A stretch of 64,000 nt of DNA, taken from positions 1-64,000 of the forward strand of contig JAKAGV010000011.1 in assembly GCA_021815405.1 (NCBI GenBank), in the 5' to 3' direction. Within the stretch, counting starts at the first letter, position 1. Each line of letters starts with the position of its first letter. The notes under the pieces were generated by a model that saw nothing but the letters and a program-made list of their open reading frames with translations, was not told the DNA's origin and made no database searches. Positions 23,690-33,525 of the stretch are shown here, piece by piece. Position numbers and translations under genes: made by a program. The DNA is from Bacteroidota bacterium (GTDB taxonomy: Bacteria > Bacteroidota > Ignavibacteria > Ignavibacteriales > Ignavibacteriaceae).

Positions 23690-26257
23690 ATGGCAAAGAC
23701 AATAAAGAACATTAAGCAGAAGAAAGCAGAAGAGACACCGCTCTCAAAATTTAAATTGGAAGATATTCTTCCGCAAAAATATCATTTGCTGGCAGTAATA
23801 CTCGTAATCGTAATTCTCTTCATGGCATTTCTAAATCCGCTATACTTCGGCGGAAAGACTTTTGAATCCGGAGATATAATTTCCAGCAAAGCCATGACGC
23901 CTTATATACTTAACCATAAAGATGGATTTACGCTCTGGAATCCACTTATCTTTTGCGGTATGCCTGCATACGCTATCGGAATAGGTACTGTTTGGTTTAA
24001 TGTTATTGCCGATATTTATAATCAGGTACGCACCTTGTATGCAAGTCTGTTTTCTGTCGAATACGTAACATGGACATTTTTCTTAATACTTCTCGGAATA
24101 AATTCATTCCTGCTTATGAAGTACTTAACTAAAAACACTCTTGTAAGTTTGTTTACTGCACTTGCTACATCGTTCAGTACCGGAATAATTGTTTTCCTTT
24201 ATATCGGGCATGTTACAAAGCTGACTTCGCTGTGTATGTTTCCGCTTGTATTCCTTTTGCTCTTCAGGATGAGAGAAAAAATAAAGTTGATAGACTTTTT
24301 GCTTTTGATAATAATAATTCAATTAATGCTACAGGGTTTTCATGCTCAAATTATTTTTTATACATTCTTCTCTGTTGCGATTTATTTTATATACTTCTTT
24401 TTAAGAGGACTTATTAAGAAAGAAAAAAACAATCAATTAAATCTTTTAAAGACCGCAGGCTTATTTGCTGTAGCAGCGATTATTGCCTTATTAATTCAAG
24501 CAGATAACATAACACAGATTTATCAATATACTCCGTACTCAACTAGAGGCGGACAGAGTATTGTTGAAAAAAGTTCAAGTGTTGAAAATCCGTCTTCATC
24601 AGAATATTATGATTATCATACAATGTGGTCATTTTCTCCGGGTGAAGTTTTAACTTTTATTGTTCCTTCTTATTATGGATTCGGAGGATCAACCTATCAA
24701 GGCTCTCTTTCAAATGATCAGCCCATAGATGTAAATACTTACTTCGGGCAGATGCCTTTTGTAGATGTTGCAATGTATATGGGTGTAATAGTTTTCTTCC
24801 TTGGATTGTTTGCGCTATTAACGCGGTGGCGTGAACCGCTGGTTCAATTCTTCGGAATATTGGCATTCGTTTCATTGTTAATTTCGTTCGGCAAAACTTT
24901 TCCCGTTTTATTTAATTTGCTTTTCTATCATCTTCCATACTTTAATAAATTCCGCGTACCCTCTATGATTTTAGTTCTTGTGCAGCTAAGTTTTCCGATA
25001 CTTGCAGGTTTTGGTCTGATGAAAATAATCTCATTAAAGCAATTCAGAGATTTAAGAACAATTAAAATTATAAAAAATACTGCTTTCGTATTCGGTGGCT
25101 TATTTATTATTTCTATGCTTCTTAAAGGATCGGTTTCAGATTGGTTTGTTGGAAGAGTAAGTGATTATACTGCCGGTATTCAACAATCGCAGCCTCAAAT
25201 GGCGCAGCAGTTCACGGCATTATCTTCGTATATGGCTGATATGTTTACCGGAGATTTGCTGATTGCTCTTGCACTTCTAGCATTAACATTTTGGCTCGCA
25301 TATTCTTATATCAATTCTAAAATTAGCCGGGATATTTTTGTTACGGCAGTTATTGCACTTACAATTTTTGATCTTTTTAGAATTGATTCACGTGATGAAA
25401 AATATGTTGATAATCCGGACATTAAAAATATGTTCAATCCTCCGGATTATGTTACCGCAATTAAAAATCAACATGATAAAGAACCCTTTAGGATGCTGAA
25501 CATAAAGCAAGATCGTTCACTCGGCTCACTAAACAACAATTCAAACTTTAATGCTTACTTTATGCTGGAAGATTTTTACGGATATTCTGCTATTAAGCCG
25601 AGGGGCTATCAGGATTTAATGGATGTTATCGGTCCCGTAAATGAAACGCTCTGGCGTATGTTAAATGTAAAATATATAGTTTCTGATCAGCAGATTCCTT
25701 ATCCGGGATTTCAATCAATTTATCAGCAGGGTAAAGAGTATGTTTACAAAAATAACGATGCACTTCAAAGAGCATATTTTGTTGATAGTGTTAAATCAGA
25801 GCCGGGCTTAGAAGTTCTTAATGAAATTAAAACTAATTCCTTTGATCCTAAAAATGTTGCCTTTGTTGATATTAAAATTCCAAAGGTAAATAAACCTGAT
25901 TCTGCCGATTATGCAAACATTACAGAATATAAAGATGAAACTGTTGCATTAAATGTTAAAGCCACAGGAAATAATTTTCTATTCTTCGGAGATACTTATC
26001 TTCCAACAGGTTGGAAGGCTTATATCGATGGGAACAAAACGGAAATTTATAAAACTAACCATGACTTTATGGGAATCGTTGTTCCGAACGGAACTCACAA
26101 AGTAGAATTTGTGTATGCACCGACATCATTTTACATAAGCAAATACATGGCTTTAATTTTAAGTTCACTTGTGGTTCTTGGTGTAATTATTATTAGTCTT
26201 TTTGAAATTAAAAAATCAAAGAAGTTGAAAGCAGCATTAGAAAGTCAGGAAAAATAG
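23690..26257 (+). CDS. YfhO-family membrane protein
   Basis: This 855-residue protein has a long hydrophobic region with a dozen or more spans (about residues 30-560) followed by a soluble domain of about 230 residues and a final span. The C-terminal beta-rich block with DTYLPTGWKAYIDG and FMGIVVPNGTHKVEFVYAP is typical of YfhO proteins. The family is related in fold to GT-C glycosyltransferases and is linked to lipoteichoic acid glycosylation in Gram-positives. The role here is presumably sugar transfer outside the membrane. It ends 2 bp before the next ATG. Confidence 0.9.
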   Translation: MAKTIKNIKQKKAEETPLSKFKLEDILPQKYHLLAVILVIVILFMAFLNPLYFGGKTFESGDIISSKAMTPYILNHKDGFTLWNPLIFCGMPAYAIGIGTVWFNVIADIYNQVRTLYASLFSVEYVTWTFFLILLGINSFLLMKYLTKNTLVSLFTALATSFSTGIIVFLYIGHVTKLTSLCMFPLVFLLLFRMREKIKLIDFLLLIIIIQLMLQGFHAQIIFYTFFSVAIYFIYFFLRGLIKKEKNNQLNLLKTAGLFAVAAIIALLIQADNITQIYQYTPYSTRGGQSIVEKSSSVENPSSSEYYDYHTMWSFSPGEVLTFIVPSYYGFGGSTYQGSLSNDQPIDVNTYFGQMPFVDVAMYMGVIVFFLGLFALLTRWREPLVQFFGILAFVSLLISFGKTFPVLFNLLFYHLPYFNKFRVPSMILVLVQLSFPILAGFGLMKIISLKQFRDLRTIKIIKNTAFVFGGLFIISMLLKGSVSDWFVGRVSDYTAGIQQSQPQMAQQFTALSSYMADMFTGDLLIALALLALTFWLAYSYINSKISRDIFVTAVIALTIFDLFRIDSRDEKYVDNPDIKNMFNPPDYVTAIKNQHDKEPFRMLNIKQDRSLGSLNNNSNFNAYFMLEDFYGYSAIKPRGYQDLMDVIGPVNETLWRMLNVKYIVSDQQIPYPGFQSIYQQGKEYVYKNNDALQRAYFVDSVKSEPGLEVLNEIKTNSFDPKNVAFVDIKIPKVNKPDSADYANITEYKDETVALNVKATGNNFLFFGDTYLPTGWKAYIDGNKTEIYKTNHDFMGIVVPNGTHKVEFVYAPTSFYISKYMALILSSLVVLGVIIISLFEIKKSKKLKAALESQEK

Positions 26258-26259
26258 TT

Positions 26260-27216
26260 ATGAAAAATTTTGGTATTACAGGAGTTGCCGGTTACATAGC
26301 ACCGAGGCATCTCCAAGCTATTAAAGAGACTGGGAATAGATTAATTGCGGCTATGGATCCTCATGATTCAGTTGGAATATTGGACAGATATTTTCCCCAC
26401 GCAGCCTTCTTTACTGAGTTTGAAAGATTTGACAGACATCTTGAAAGATTAAGAAGAACATCATCTGAAGAAAAGATTGATTACCTTACTATCTGCTCTC
26501 CGAATCATCTTCATGATGCCCATATAAGATTAGCTTTAAGACTTAATGCCAATGCAATTTGCGAAAAGCCGCTTGTATTAAATCCTTGGAATCTTGATGC
26601 ACTCCATGAACTTGAGAAAGATTCAGAAGGCAAGGTTTATACTATTCTTCAACTTAGAGTTCATCCGTCTCTGATTGAGCTTAAGAACAAGTTAGATCTT
26701 GAAAAGCAAAAGAAGCATGACGTAGTGTTAACTTATATAACGTCGCGCGGTCCGTGGTATAAATTTTCATGGAAAGGTGATCATCATAAGAGCGGAGGAA
26801 TTGCAACCAACATAGGAATCCATTTCTTTGATTTATTGATGTGGTACTTTGGAACAACTCAAAGAGTTGAGGTACATTATTCTTCCGATGATAAAATGTC
26901 GGGCTTTATTGAATTGGAAAAAGCTAATGTAAGATGGTTTCTTTCTATTGATAGAAATGATTTGCCGGATGATGTTGTGAAAAACGGCAAGACAACTTTT
27001 CGTTCAATCCGGGTTGATGATAAAGAAGTCGAGTTTACCGAAGGCTTCACTGATCTTCATACAAAAGTGTACAGCGAAACATTGGAAGGAAGAGGATTTG
27101 GAATAGAAACTGCGCGTCCTTCGGTTGAGCTTGTTCAAAAAATTAGAAATGAAAAGATTACTCTTAAACCGACTGTAATTCATCCGTTTGCTGAAAAGAT
27201 TTTAGGAATCAAATAA
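26260..27216 (+). CDS. WlbA/WbpB-like sugar oxidoreductase
   Basis: This 318-residue Gfo/Idh/MocA enzyme matches the WlbA/WbpB group that oxidises C3 of UDP-N-acetylglucosaminuronate. It has the GVAGYIAPRHLQAI Rossmann start, the LTICSPNHLHD strand, the catalytic CEKPLVLNPWNLD loop and GGIATNIGIHFFDLL. It is followed directly by a WlbB/WbpD-like acetyltransferase, the usual partner. The aminotransferase that normally acts between the two (WlbC/WbpE) is not in the window. Confidence 0.9.
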   Translation: MKNFGITGVAGYIAPRHLQAIKETGNRLIAAMDPHDSVGILDRYFPHAAFFTEFERFDRHLERLRRTSSEEKIDYLTICSPNHLHDAHIRLALRLNANAICEKPLVLNPWNLDALHELEKDSEGKVYTILQLRVHPSLIELKNKLDLEKQKKHDVVLTYITSRGPWYKFSWKGDHHKSGGIATNIGIHFFDLLMWYFGTTQRVEVHYSSDDKMSGFIELEKANVRWFLSIDRNDLPDDVVKNGKTTFRSIRVDDKEVEFTEGFTDLHTKVYSETLEGRGFGIETARPSVELVQKIRNEKITLKPTVIHPFAEKILGIK

Positions 27217-27293
27217 CAGAAAAAATTAATAACGATTGACTGTTGTGGATTATAAAGTGCAATCGTTATTCGAAAATTTTAAGGGAACAAAGA

Positions 27294-27884
27294 ATGTCTG
27301 AAGAAAAAAATTACTTTGTGCACGAATCATCTTACATAGATGAGCCGTGTGAAGTTGGAGAAGGAACAAAGATCTGGCATTTCTGCCATATTCAAAAGAA
27401 TGCAAAGATTGGGAAGAACTGCGTATTTGGACAAAACATTAATGTTGCAAACAACGTTACTATTGGAAACTTCTGTAAGATACAAAATAATGTTTCGATA
27501 TATGAAGGTGTAACTCTGGAAGATTATGTTTTCTGCGGACCTTCAATGGTATTTACAAACATTCTTGATCCAAAATGTAAGTATCCGCAGGTGGGTGCGC
27601 AATACTATAAAAATACTTTAGTAAAAGAAGGTGCCTCGATTGGTGCCAATGCAACTATAGTTTGCGGACATACAATCGGCAGGCATGCAATGATTGGTGC
27701 CGGTGCAGTAGTTACCAAAGATGTTCCGGATTATGCTTTAGTTGTCGGCAATCCCGGAAGAGTCGTCGGCTGGGTAAGTGAAGCAGGGAAAAAGCTAAAG
27801 TTTGATGAAAACGGAATGGCATACTGCGAAAAGTCGAAGAAGAAATATTTATTTAAGGATGGAACAGTTAGGGAAATTAATTAA
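27294..27884 (+). CDS. WlbB/WbpD-like UDP-sugar N-acetyltransferase
   Basis: This left-handed beta-helix enzyme acetylates the 3-amino group of UDP-2-acetamido-3-amino-2,3-dideoxy-glucuronate. Hexapeptide repeats run from about residue 15 to 165, with the family motifs [21 protein letters not shown] and [13 protein letters not shown]. The ATG at 27294 has an AAGGGA ribosome binding site and is preferred to a TTG 51 bp upstream. The length from there is 196 residues. It forms a pair with the preceding oxidoreductase. Confidence 0.9.
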   Translation: MSEEKNYFVHESSYIDEPCEVGEGTKIWHFCHIQKNAKIGKNCVFGQNINVANNVTIGNFCKIQNNVSIYEGVTLEDYVFCGPSMVFTNILDPKCKYPQVGAQYYKNTLVKEGASIGANATIVCGHTIGRHAMIGAGAVVTKDVPDYALVVGNPGRVVGWVSEAGKKLKFDENGMAYCEKSKKKYLFKDGTVREIN

Positions 27885-28051
27885 TTACCCATTAGTAAAT
27901 TAAAAACTGAAGTTGTGGAAGGGAATGGTGTTGTCTCCTTGAAGATTTTTTATTTGTTTTTGCTTTACAAATTTAATCTCTTTGAGTGGCACCTTCTTTT
28001 TTCTTTTTACACAAATTTATGAACTTAACTCACATTCAGTCTGTAAAAATT

Positions 28052-28477
28052 CTACTTTTCAATAACCTTTGCTGATAATTCGCCACTTCAGACAATCCTC
28101 ATAAAAGTACGGGGAAGAAATACCCAAATTTTATTTAGAAAAAAGTTTAGAAACTTTAAGATTGGATTATTGCTTTTGATAGTTTCAAAATCATGACCGT
28201 CTCTATTCAAATAGAAAAGTCCGTAAAATAATTTCAAGAATGGTTTCTTCCTATAATTTTTTTTGAAGTAGATGGTAGTTCCTCTTCTAGTAACTGTCCT
28301 TTTGTGCGCGATTGAAGGAAGAAAAAATTCAGTCAGCGGACCCGGCGTTTCAATGTAGCCGCTCTTAGCAACTCTTTTTAATTCGGAACAAAATATTACC
28401 GGGTCGTCTATATGTTCGCCAATGTGGGATGCAATTACAAAATCAAACTGATTGTCTTTGAAAGGCATTGATAGCAT
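28052..28477 (-). pseudogene. broken copy of a SAM methyltransferase gene
   Basis: The translated frame, beginning MLSMPFKDNQFDFVIAS, matches the gene at 31419-32027 closely, including HIGEHIDDPV and SGYIETPGPLTEFFLPS. It lacks the entire 5' third with the SAM-binding motif I; homology stops at about 28475, and an in-frame TAA lies two codons upstream. Near the 3' end a TGG codon of the other copy is replaced by TGA (28088-28090). Beyond this the frame still aligns (SGELSAKVIEK against KDELIAETIEQ) to a shared stop. It is a decayed duplicate. Confidence 0.8.
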
Positions 28478-28591
28478 TGTCCGTTAGTGTTGCATACATG
28501 AAGAATTAAATTGCTTAATGCTTATTTGACAATATATTAATAAATATGTAATTTTTATAAAACATATTGATAATATAATATGTGAGGATAG

Positions 28592-30433
28592 ATGAATAGT
28601 ATAACGATTTACGATTCAGTTTCTTATTCTGAAGCTCAATCTTTAGTCAGCGGGAATAATTTGACACCTAATGCTCTTTATTATATAACAAATAAAAATG
28701 TCCTCCTAACTGCTGTTAATTTTAATCAATTTTCTTCAAAAGGAATTTATTTATATTCTTCAGGAAAAAAAGCATGGGGTGGTTTTTTATTAGGTGGAAC
28801 CAGCGGAAATGTCTCTGCTATAACAATAGGCAGTGATAGCTTATTAACATCTACGCAGACATACGCTTCTACAAGTGAAAGCGCAAGGGTGAACCCTGGA
28901 TGGACAACAGCACCTTCAGTAAACACTTCACTTCAAAACCTAGCAACGAATAATGTTAATAATATCAATGCTAATTCTGCAATTAATTCGAAATATAAAG
29001 CTTATGCGATTGGAAAATATGTAATAATAAGAGCGCAAACTTCTGGTACTACATTAAATGGTAGTACTATTAATGTAACATCATCCATGACTATAACATC
29101 TGTTACTTCGATGCAAGGAGGTACTTCAGATTTAGCAACACCGATTTTATATGAATGTTCATATGATTTTACAAATGATAAGCTATTAGAATTATTTGAG
29201 CCAACTTATAACAATAGAGTAACATTTGATAATCAAGCTATAAATCTTGCTGATATGTTTGAGTTTAATTGGAATAATTCTTCAGTTAGGGATACTATCT
29301 TAGTAAATTGTACGATTCAACATCAGTTTATTCTGTCTGGGACAATGATTGGGAATGAATTTTATTCTAGTGATTTTCTATCAAACTTAATTACTAATGG
29401 AGGAAATATTTCTCATAATGTTGGGAGGTCTGCTCAATTTGCTGGTAATGCAGTTATTAGTGGCGCTTCTGGTATTTCAGGGAATATTCTTGTAGGTATG
29501 ATCGATGCCTATTATAAGGGAACAGCGCAATCAGATATTTCCTATAATATTTGCTCTGGTAGTAGCGGTGGTGGTATAGAACAAAACAGATTATTTGCTG
29601 GAGGTTCAATAAGATATTGTAATGAAACATCTGGAGCTTATGGAATACGGGATAATGAAGTTGGCTTTATGACATGCCTTTGGAATGTATCGGGATGGAA
29701 AGCATGTAAGTCAAACCAATTAAGGGCTCGATTTCAATTAATAAATTTAGTAGATACAGGTTTTTCTATCTTTGCTCAAAATGAATGCATGGATGATAGA
29801 GTTTTAAATTACATAAATTTTAGTGGCAATTGTTATTTTATTGACAATAAATGTCATAATCTTGGTACAATGCCATACTCTCCGTCAACACCCGTTGTGC
29901 AAACATGGGTAAATGTTTCGGTAATGTTTTGTGCTTTTTTAAGTGATTACCTTGATCAAAATACATTGACAAACGTTAATATATTTAGATTTTATGGGGG
30001 ATCAATTAGTCAGTTAACTCTCTCTGGAAATTCTAGTTCTCCAATATGGATAACAGAAAGCGGCACCAATCTGGGAAGATTTTCTATTGATGTTACAATT
30101 ATCTTTGACGGAACAAATATTGGCGTAAATGGACAAAGTTATACTATCGCTACAATTTTCCAACCCAACAGTATTATTGATATTGGATTCATATATGGAA
30201 ATGGTTTAACTGGTGCGGGTGCAAATATTTCTTTGGGAATTTCCACAGACTCACCGACAGGTATATTGGCAGCTACGTCAATTACTAGCATAAATAATAC
30301 AAAAGTAAATATTTCTCCTTCCCCTCTTCCTATTTCAACGGTTTTGTTTAGAAGCATAATTATCAATATTACAGGTGCAACTATTACTGCTGGTACATTA
30401 ACAGTACATGTTGAGGGTTTTAGAAGAAATTAA
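28592..30433 (+). CDS. phage tail-fibre-like beta-helix protein
   Basis: The 613-residue product has no signal peptide or membrane span. The N-terminal part (about residues 1-60), with LTPNALYYITNKNVLLTAV, resembles a domain I associate with tail or virion proteins of Bacteroidota phages. The middle (about residues 210-460) is rich in short N-x-I/G-N repeats as in pectate-lyase-like beta-helices. The end is a small beta-sandwich-like domain closing in LTVHVEGFRRN. No other phage gene is near. Assignment as virion-like is by pattern, not by a firm family match. It is flanked by damaged copies of one methyltransferase gene. Confidence 0.6.
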   Translation: MNSITIYDSVSYSEAQSLVSGNNLTPNALYYITNKNVLLTAVNFNQFSSKGIYLYSSGKKAWGGFLLGGTSGNVSAITIGSDSLLTSTQTYASTSESARVNPGWTTAPSVNTSLQNLATNNVNNINANSAINSKYKAYAIGKYVIIRAQTSGTTLNGSTINVTSSMTITSVTSMQGGTSDLATPILYECSYDFTNDKLLELFEPTYNNRVTFDNQAINLADMFEFNWNNSSVRDTILVNCTIQHQFILSGTMIGNEFYSSDFLSNLITNGGNISHNVGRSAQFAGNAVISGASGISGNILVGMIDAYYKGTAQSDISYNICSGSSGGGIEQNRLFAGGSIRYCNETSGAYGIRDNEVGFMTCLWNVSGWKACKSNQLRARFQLINLVDTGFSIFAQNECMDDRVLNYINFSGNCYFIDNKCHNLGTMPYSPSTPVVQTWVNVSVMFCAFLSDYLDQNTLTNVNIFRFYGGSISQLTLSGNSSSPIWITESGTNLGRFSIDVTIIFDGTNIGVNGQSYTIATIFQPNSIIDIGFIYGNGLTGAGANISLGISTDSPTGILAATSITSINNTKVNISPSPLPISTVLFRSIIINITGATITAGTLTVHVEGFRRN

Positions 30434-30536
30434 AACATTATTCAAATCTAATTAAATTATACAAGCTAAAGTGAATAAACTATTAATTAAATGACGAATA
30501 GTAAAATAAGATTCACAATATTATGTTTAAAAATAT

Positions 30537-31352
30537 ATGTTATTAAACGAAAACTATACTAATCAAGAAAATCATATTATAGGCCTTTCGATAAAAGAAA
30601 GAAGCCACAGGTTAGCACACATTAAGGACAAAAACAGTGATATCTATAAAATTACAGTTGAGCCGTTAAAATTTTTGGATGTTTTTCTTAAAAAAGAAGA
30701 AAACAATTGGTTAACCATTGGTGATTATAACGGAGTTGAAGCGAACTATCTGCTTCAGCGTAATCAAAAGGCGACAGCTTCAGATATTTCGGATGCTCTT
30801 CTTAAAGAAGCTTACAAGGATAATTTAATTACCGACTACAGCAAGCAAAATGCAGAGCATTTGTCTTTCGATGACGATACGTTTGATTATGTAATGTGCA
30901 AGGAAACATATCATCATTTCCCAAGACCCTATATGGCGATGTATGAAATGATACGTGTCTGTAAAAAAGCCATAATTGTTATTGGGGAACCGATCGATAT
31001 TTTATCTAAAATGGCTTTACTTGTTTTTATTAAGAATATTTTAGATAAAATTGATCCTGTATTAATCAATTCTTTGTGGAAGAATAGATTTTCTTTCGAA
31101 GAAGTTGGAAATTATGTTTATAAGGTTTCCGAAAGAGAAATAGAAAAACTTGCCGTTGGAATGGGATTACCGCTTGTAGGATTCAAAAGTCATAATATAA
31201 ATACGGGGCAGTTGTATAATTTATTATCCAAACTAAGAATGATACCTAAAAGTGCGCTTACTTTTGTAATTTTTAAAAGAAAACCTTCTCCTCAATTGGT
31301 ACGTGAAATGCGACGAGACAATTTTAAAATATTAGACTTACCAGGGAAATAA
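30537..31352 (+). CDS. SAM methyltransferase with atypical motif I
   Basis: This 271-residue protein has a methyltransferase type 11 layout: WLTIGDYNGVEANYLLQ in the place of motif I, TASDISDALLKEA for the ribose-binding acid, and DDDTFDYVMCKETYHHFPRP. The motif I glycines are reduced (GDYNG rather than GxGxG), so cofactor binding is likely but not certain. It lies in the insert between the two related methyltransferase copies and follows the tail-fibre-like gene. Confidence 0.75.
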   Translation: MLLNENYTNQENHIIGLSIKERSHRLAHIKDKNSDIYKITVEPLKFLDVFLKKEENNWLTIGDYNGVEANYLLQRNQKATASDISDALLKEAYKDNLITDYSKQNAEHLSFDDDTFDYVMCKETYHHFPRPYMAMYEMIRVCKKAIIVIGEPIDILSKMALLVFIKNILDKIDPVLINSLWKNRFSFEEVGNYVYKVSEREIEKLAVGMGLPLVGFKSHNINTGQLYNLLSKLRMIPKSALTFVIFKRKPSPQLVREMRRDNFKILDLPGK

Positions 31353-31418
31353 AGAATGTTAAATATTTTGATTAGCAAAGACCTTTTTCTAGATTACTTG
31401 TGGCGATATATTCTCATC

Positions 31419-32027
31419 CTATTGTTCGATAGTCTCAGCAATTAATTCATCTTTCCAAACAATTCTAATGTAAGTCCGGGGGAGGAGCACCCAAATTTTA
31501 ATTAGAATGAAATTTATAAATTTTAAAATCGGGTTATTACTTTTTATAGTTTTGAAATTATAGCCGTCGCGGTTCAAATAAAAAATTGAATAAAATAATT
31601 TTGAGAACGGCTCCTTTCGATTATTCTTCTTGAAGAGAATTGTACTGCCCTTTCTTGTTACCGTCCACTTGTGAGCTAACGATGGAAGAAAGAATTCTGT
31701 CAGCGGACCAGGCGTTTCAATGTAGCCGCTCTTTGCAACTCTTCTTAACTCTGAACAAAATACTACCGGATCATCTATGTGCTCGCCAATGTGGGATGCA
31801 ATTACAAAATCAAATTGCTTATCCTCGAAGGGCATTGATAATGCATCGCCTATAATTAATTGCTTGTCCTCCGGAGTTTCAACTTTGTCAACTGTTCGAT
31901 GAATAGTTTCTCCCATATATTTTTCTAAAATCACATTGGCTCTACGGTTTGGCTGATGTCCACTGCCGACATCCAGAACAATCCATTCCGGATCAATATT
32001 TACGATGTAATTTGTATTGCCCGCTCT
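31419..32027 (-). CDS. SAM methyltransferase gene with no visible start codon
   Basis: The reading frame codes for a class I methyltransferase with motif I VLDVGSGHQPNRRANVI, then FDFVIASHIGEHIDDPV and SGYIETPGPLTEFF. It runs in the same frame as the upstream glycosyltransferase, separated from it only by that gene's TAG at 32028-32030. Between the TAG and motif I there is no ATG, GTG or TTG. The first usable codon is a GTG at 31934, which would delete motif I. Either the 5' end was lost in a rearrangement, or translation relies on readthrough or a rare ATT/ATC start. It is probably a degenerate gene. Confidence 0.65.
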   Translation of the reverse strand, partial: RAGNTNYIVNIDPEWIVLDVGSGHQPNRRANVILEKYMGETIHRTVDKVETPEDKQLIIGDALSMPFEDKQFDFVIASHIGEHIDDPVVFCSELRRVAKSGYIETPGPLTEFFLPSLAHKWTVTRKGSTILFKKNNRKEPFSKLFYSIFYLNRDGYNFKTIKSNNPILKFINFILIKIWVLLPRTYIRIVWKDELIAETIEQ

Positions 32028-33233
32028 CTATATTCTTAAAGCATTTTTGTAAACTTTATAAGTATCTTGACAAATCACTTCCGGACTGAAATTCTTTTTG
32101 CCGTATTCTTGAAGGACAGCAGGATCATAGTTTTGTGAATTATCCATCATGTAGAGAATTGCATCTATAAGTTGCTGAAGATTCCTTCTCTCAATTAAAA
32201 TTCCAACTTCCTTTGGTACAAAATCTTCCGGTCCGCCGCATTTAGTAGCGATTACCGGAATTCCATATAAAATAGATTCAGCAGTTACTACGGAGAATCC
32301 TTCTTCATCACTGTTTAAAATGTGAAAATCTGAATTGGTAAGAATTTCCAATTTCTGTTTCTCATCAACAAATCCATGGAAGAAAATGTTTTTATTCAAC
32401 AGACCGAATTCTCCGGCTAAAGATTCCAGTTGAGCTTTTTGTTCACCCTCACCAATTAGATGGAACTCAACATTTTTTCTGCTCAACTTATTGCATATAT
32501 TATCAAATGCACGGATAATGTCTGTAACATTTTTCCTTTCATTTAAAATTGAAATATGAACCGCTCTTTTAATATTATCCTTTTTTATTCTGTCTTTCTT
32601 AACTAAGAACTCCGGCTTAATTTCCACAACATTTTTTATAACGCCGAATTTCCCTTTGAAGCCTACCTTTTTATAATATTCTAAAGATGTAAAAGAATCG
32701 ACATTCATGAATTCGCTGTTTTTAATAACAAGACTTTTTAGAAATCTTAAAGGAATTTTCGTCTTATTAGTTATTCCTCTTAGATAATTTATATCCGGCG
32801 TGGAATGTTCGGTGATTACGTATCTGATCTTTTTAAAATACTTAAACAGCAAAGCAATGTATCCAGATCTATCAATAACATTAACATGAATTAAGTCAGG
32901 TTTTCCCCAAACCTGTTTAATCTTTTTCCAGCCGAGATAATGAGCAATTATAAAGCTGAAGTTGTAGAAAATCTTTTTGATAATACCGCTGCCGATATAT
33001 TTAAAATACACTCTGGTAATAAGCAGTCCGTCTTCATTTCGGTAGTCTACTTCAAATTTCTTATCCTTCATGGAAGCATCGGCGGTTACGTAAAGTACTG
33101 CAACATTACATTTGGCTGAAACAGCTAAGGCTTTTCTCTTTACAAAAATGCCGAGTACTTTGCTCGTTCTGTTTGGAAACCAGCTTGCAAAAAATAGAAT
33201 TTTAAATCGCAGAGGTTTAATAGTATCAATCAT
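32028..33233 (-). CDS. family 4 glycosyltransferase
   Basis: This 401-residue GT-B enzyme shows FFASWFPNRTSKVLGIFVKR at the start, typical of GT4 enzymes. In the donor domain it has HLIGEGEQKAQLESL, FFHGFVDEKQKLEIL and DEEGFSVVTAESILYGIPVI with GGPEDFV. It is predicted to be cytoplasmic and to build the surface polysaccharide. It reads leftward, opposite to most of the locus, and its TAG stop abuts the in-frame methyltransferase described above. Confidence 0.9.
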   Translation of the reverse strand: MIDTIKPLRFKILFFASWFPNRTSKVLGIFVKRKALAVSAKCNVAVLYVTADASMKDKKFEVDYRNEDGLLITRVYFKYIGSGIIKKIFYNFSFIIAHYLGWKKIKQVWGKPDLIHVNVIDRSGYIALLFKYFKKIRYVITEHSTPDINYLRGITNKTKIPLRFLKSLVIKNSEFMNVDSFTSLEYYKKVGFKGKFGVIKNVVEIKPEFLVKKDRIKKDNIKRAVHISILNERKNVTDIIRAFDNICNKLSRKNVEFHLIGEGEQKAQLESLAGEFGLLNKNIFFHGFVDEKQKLEILTNSDFHILNSDEEGFSVVTAESILYGIPVIATKCGGPEDFVPKEVGILIERRNLQQLIDAILYMMDNSQNYDPAVLQEYGKKNFSPEVICQDTYKVYKNALRI

Positions 33234-33525
33234 TAAATTTTAGATTATGTTTAACGAAATTAGATGTTATCATCCATTCAAAAATCGATAAAGATAAGAC
33301 TAAATGAATAGAAATTTGATGGTGACTAATTCTTCAAAATAGCTTTTCAATTATAGAAATTTTCATTTTAATATAAAAATAAGAAACCGAATTATTAACA
33401 GTAATATCTTTTCTGGTAAAATAATGGCCGGAAAGAACTTAATTGAATTTAAAAAATATTACATTTACAAATAAATTTTTCAAGGTTTATATTAAAACCA
33501 GTAATATTTATTTTAGCGGTAAGTT

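Noticed and set aside
28052-32027. A complete transposon or prophage
   Set aside because: No transposase, integrase, terminal inverted repeats or other phage structural genes were found; the flanking direct copies are diverged gene fragments.
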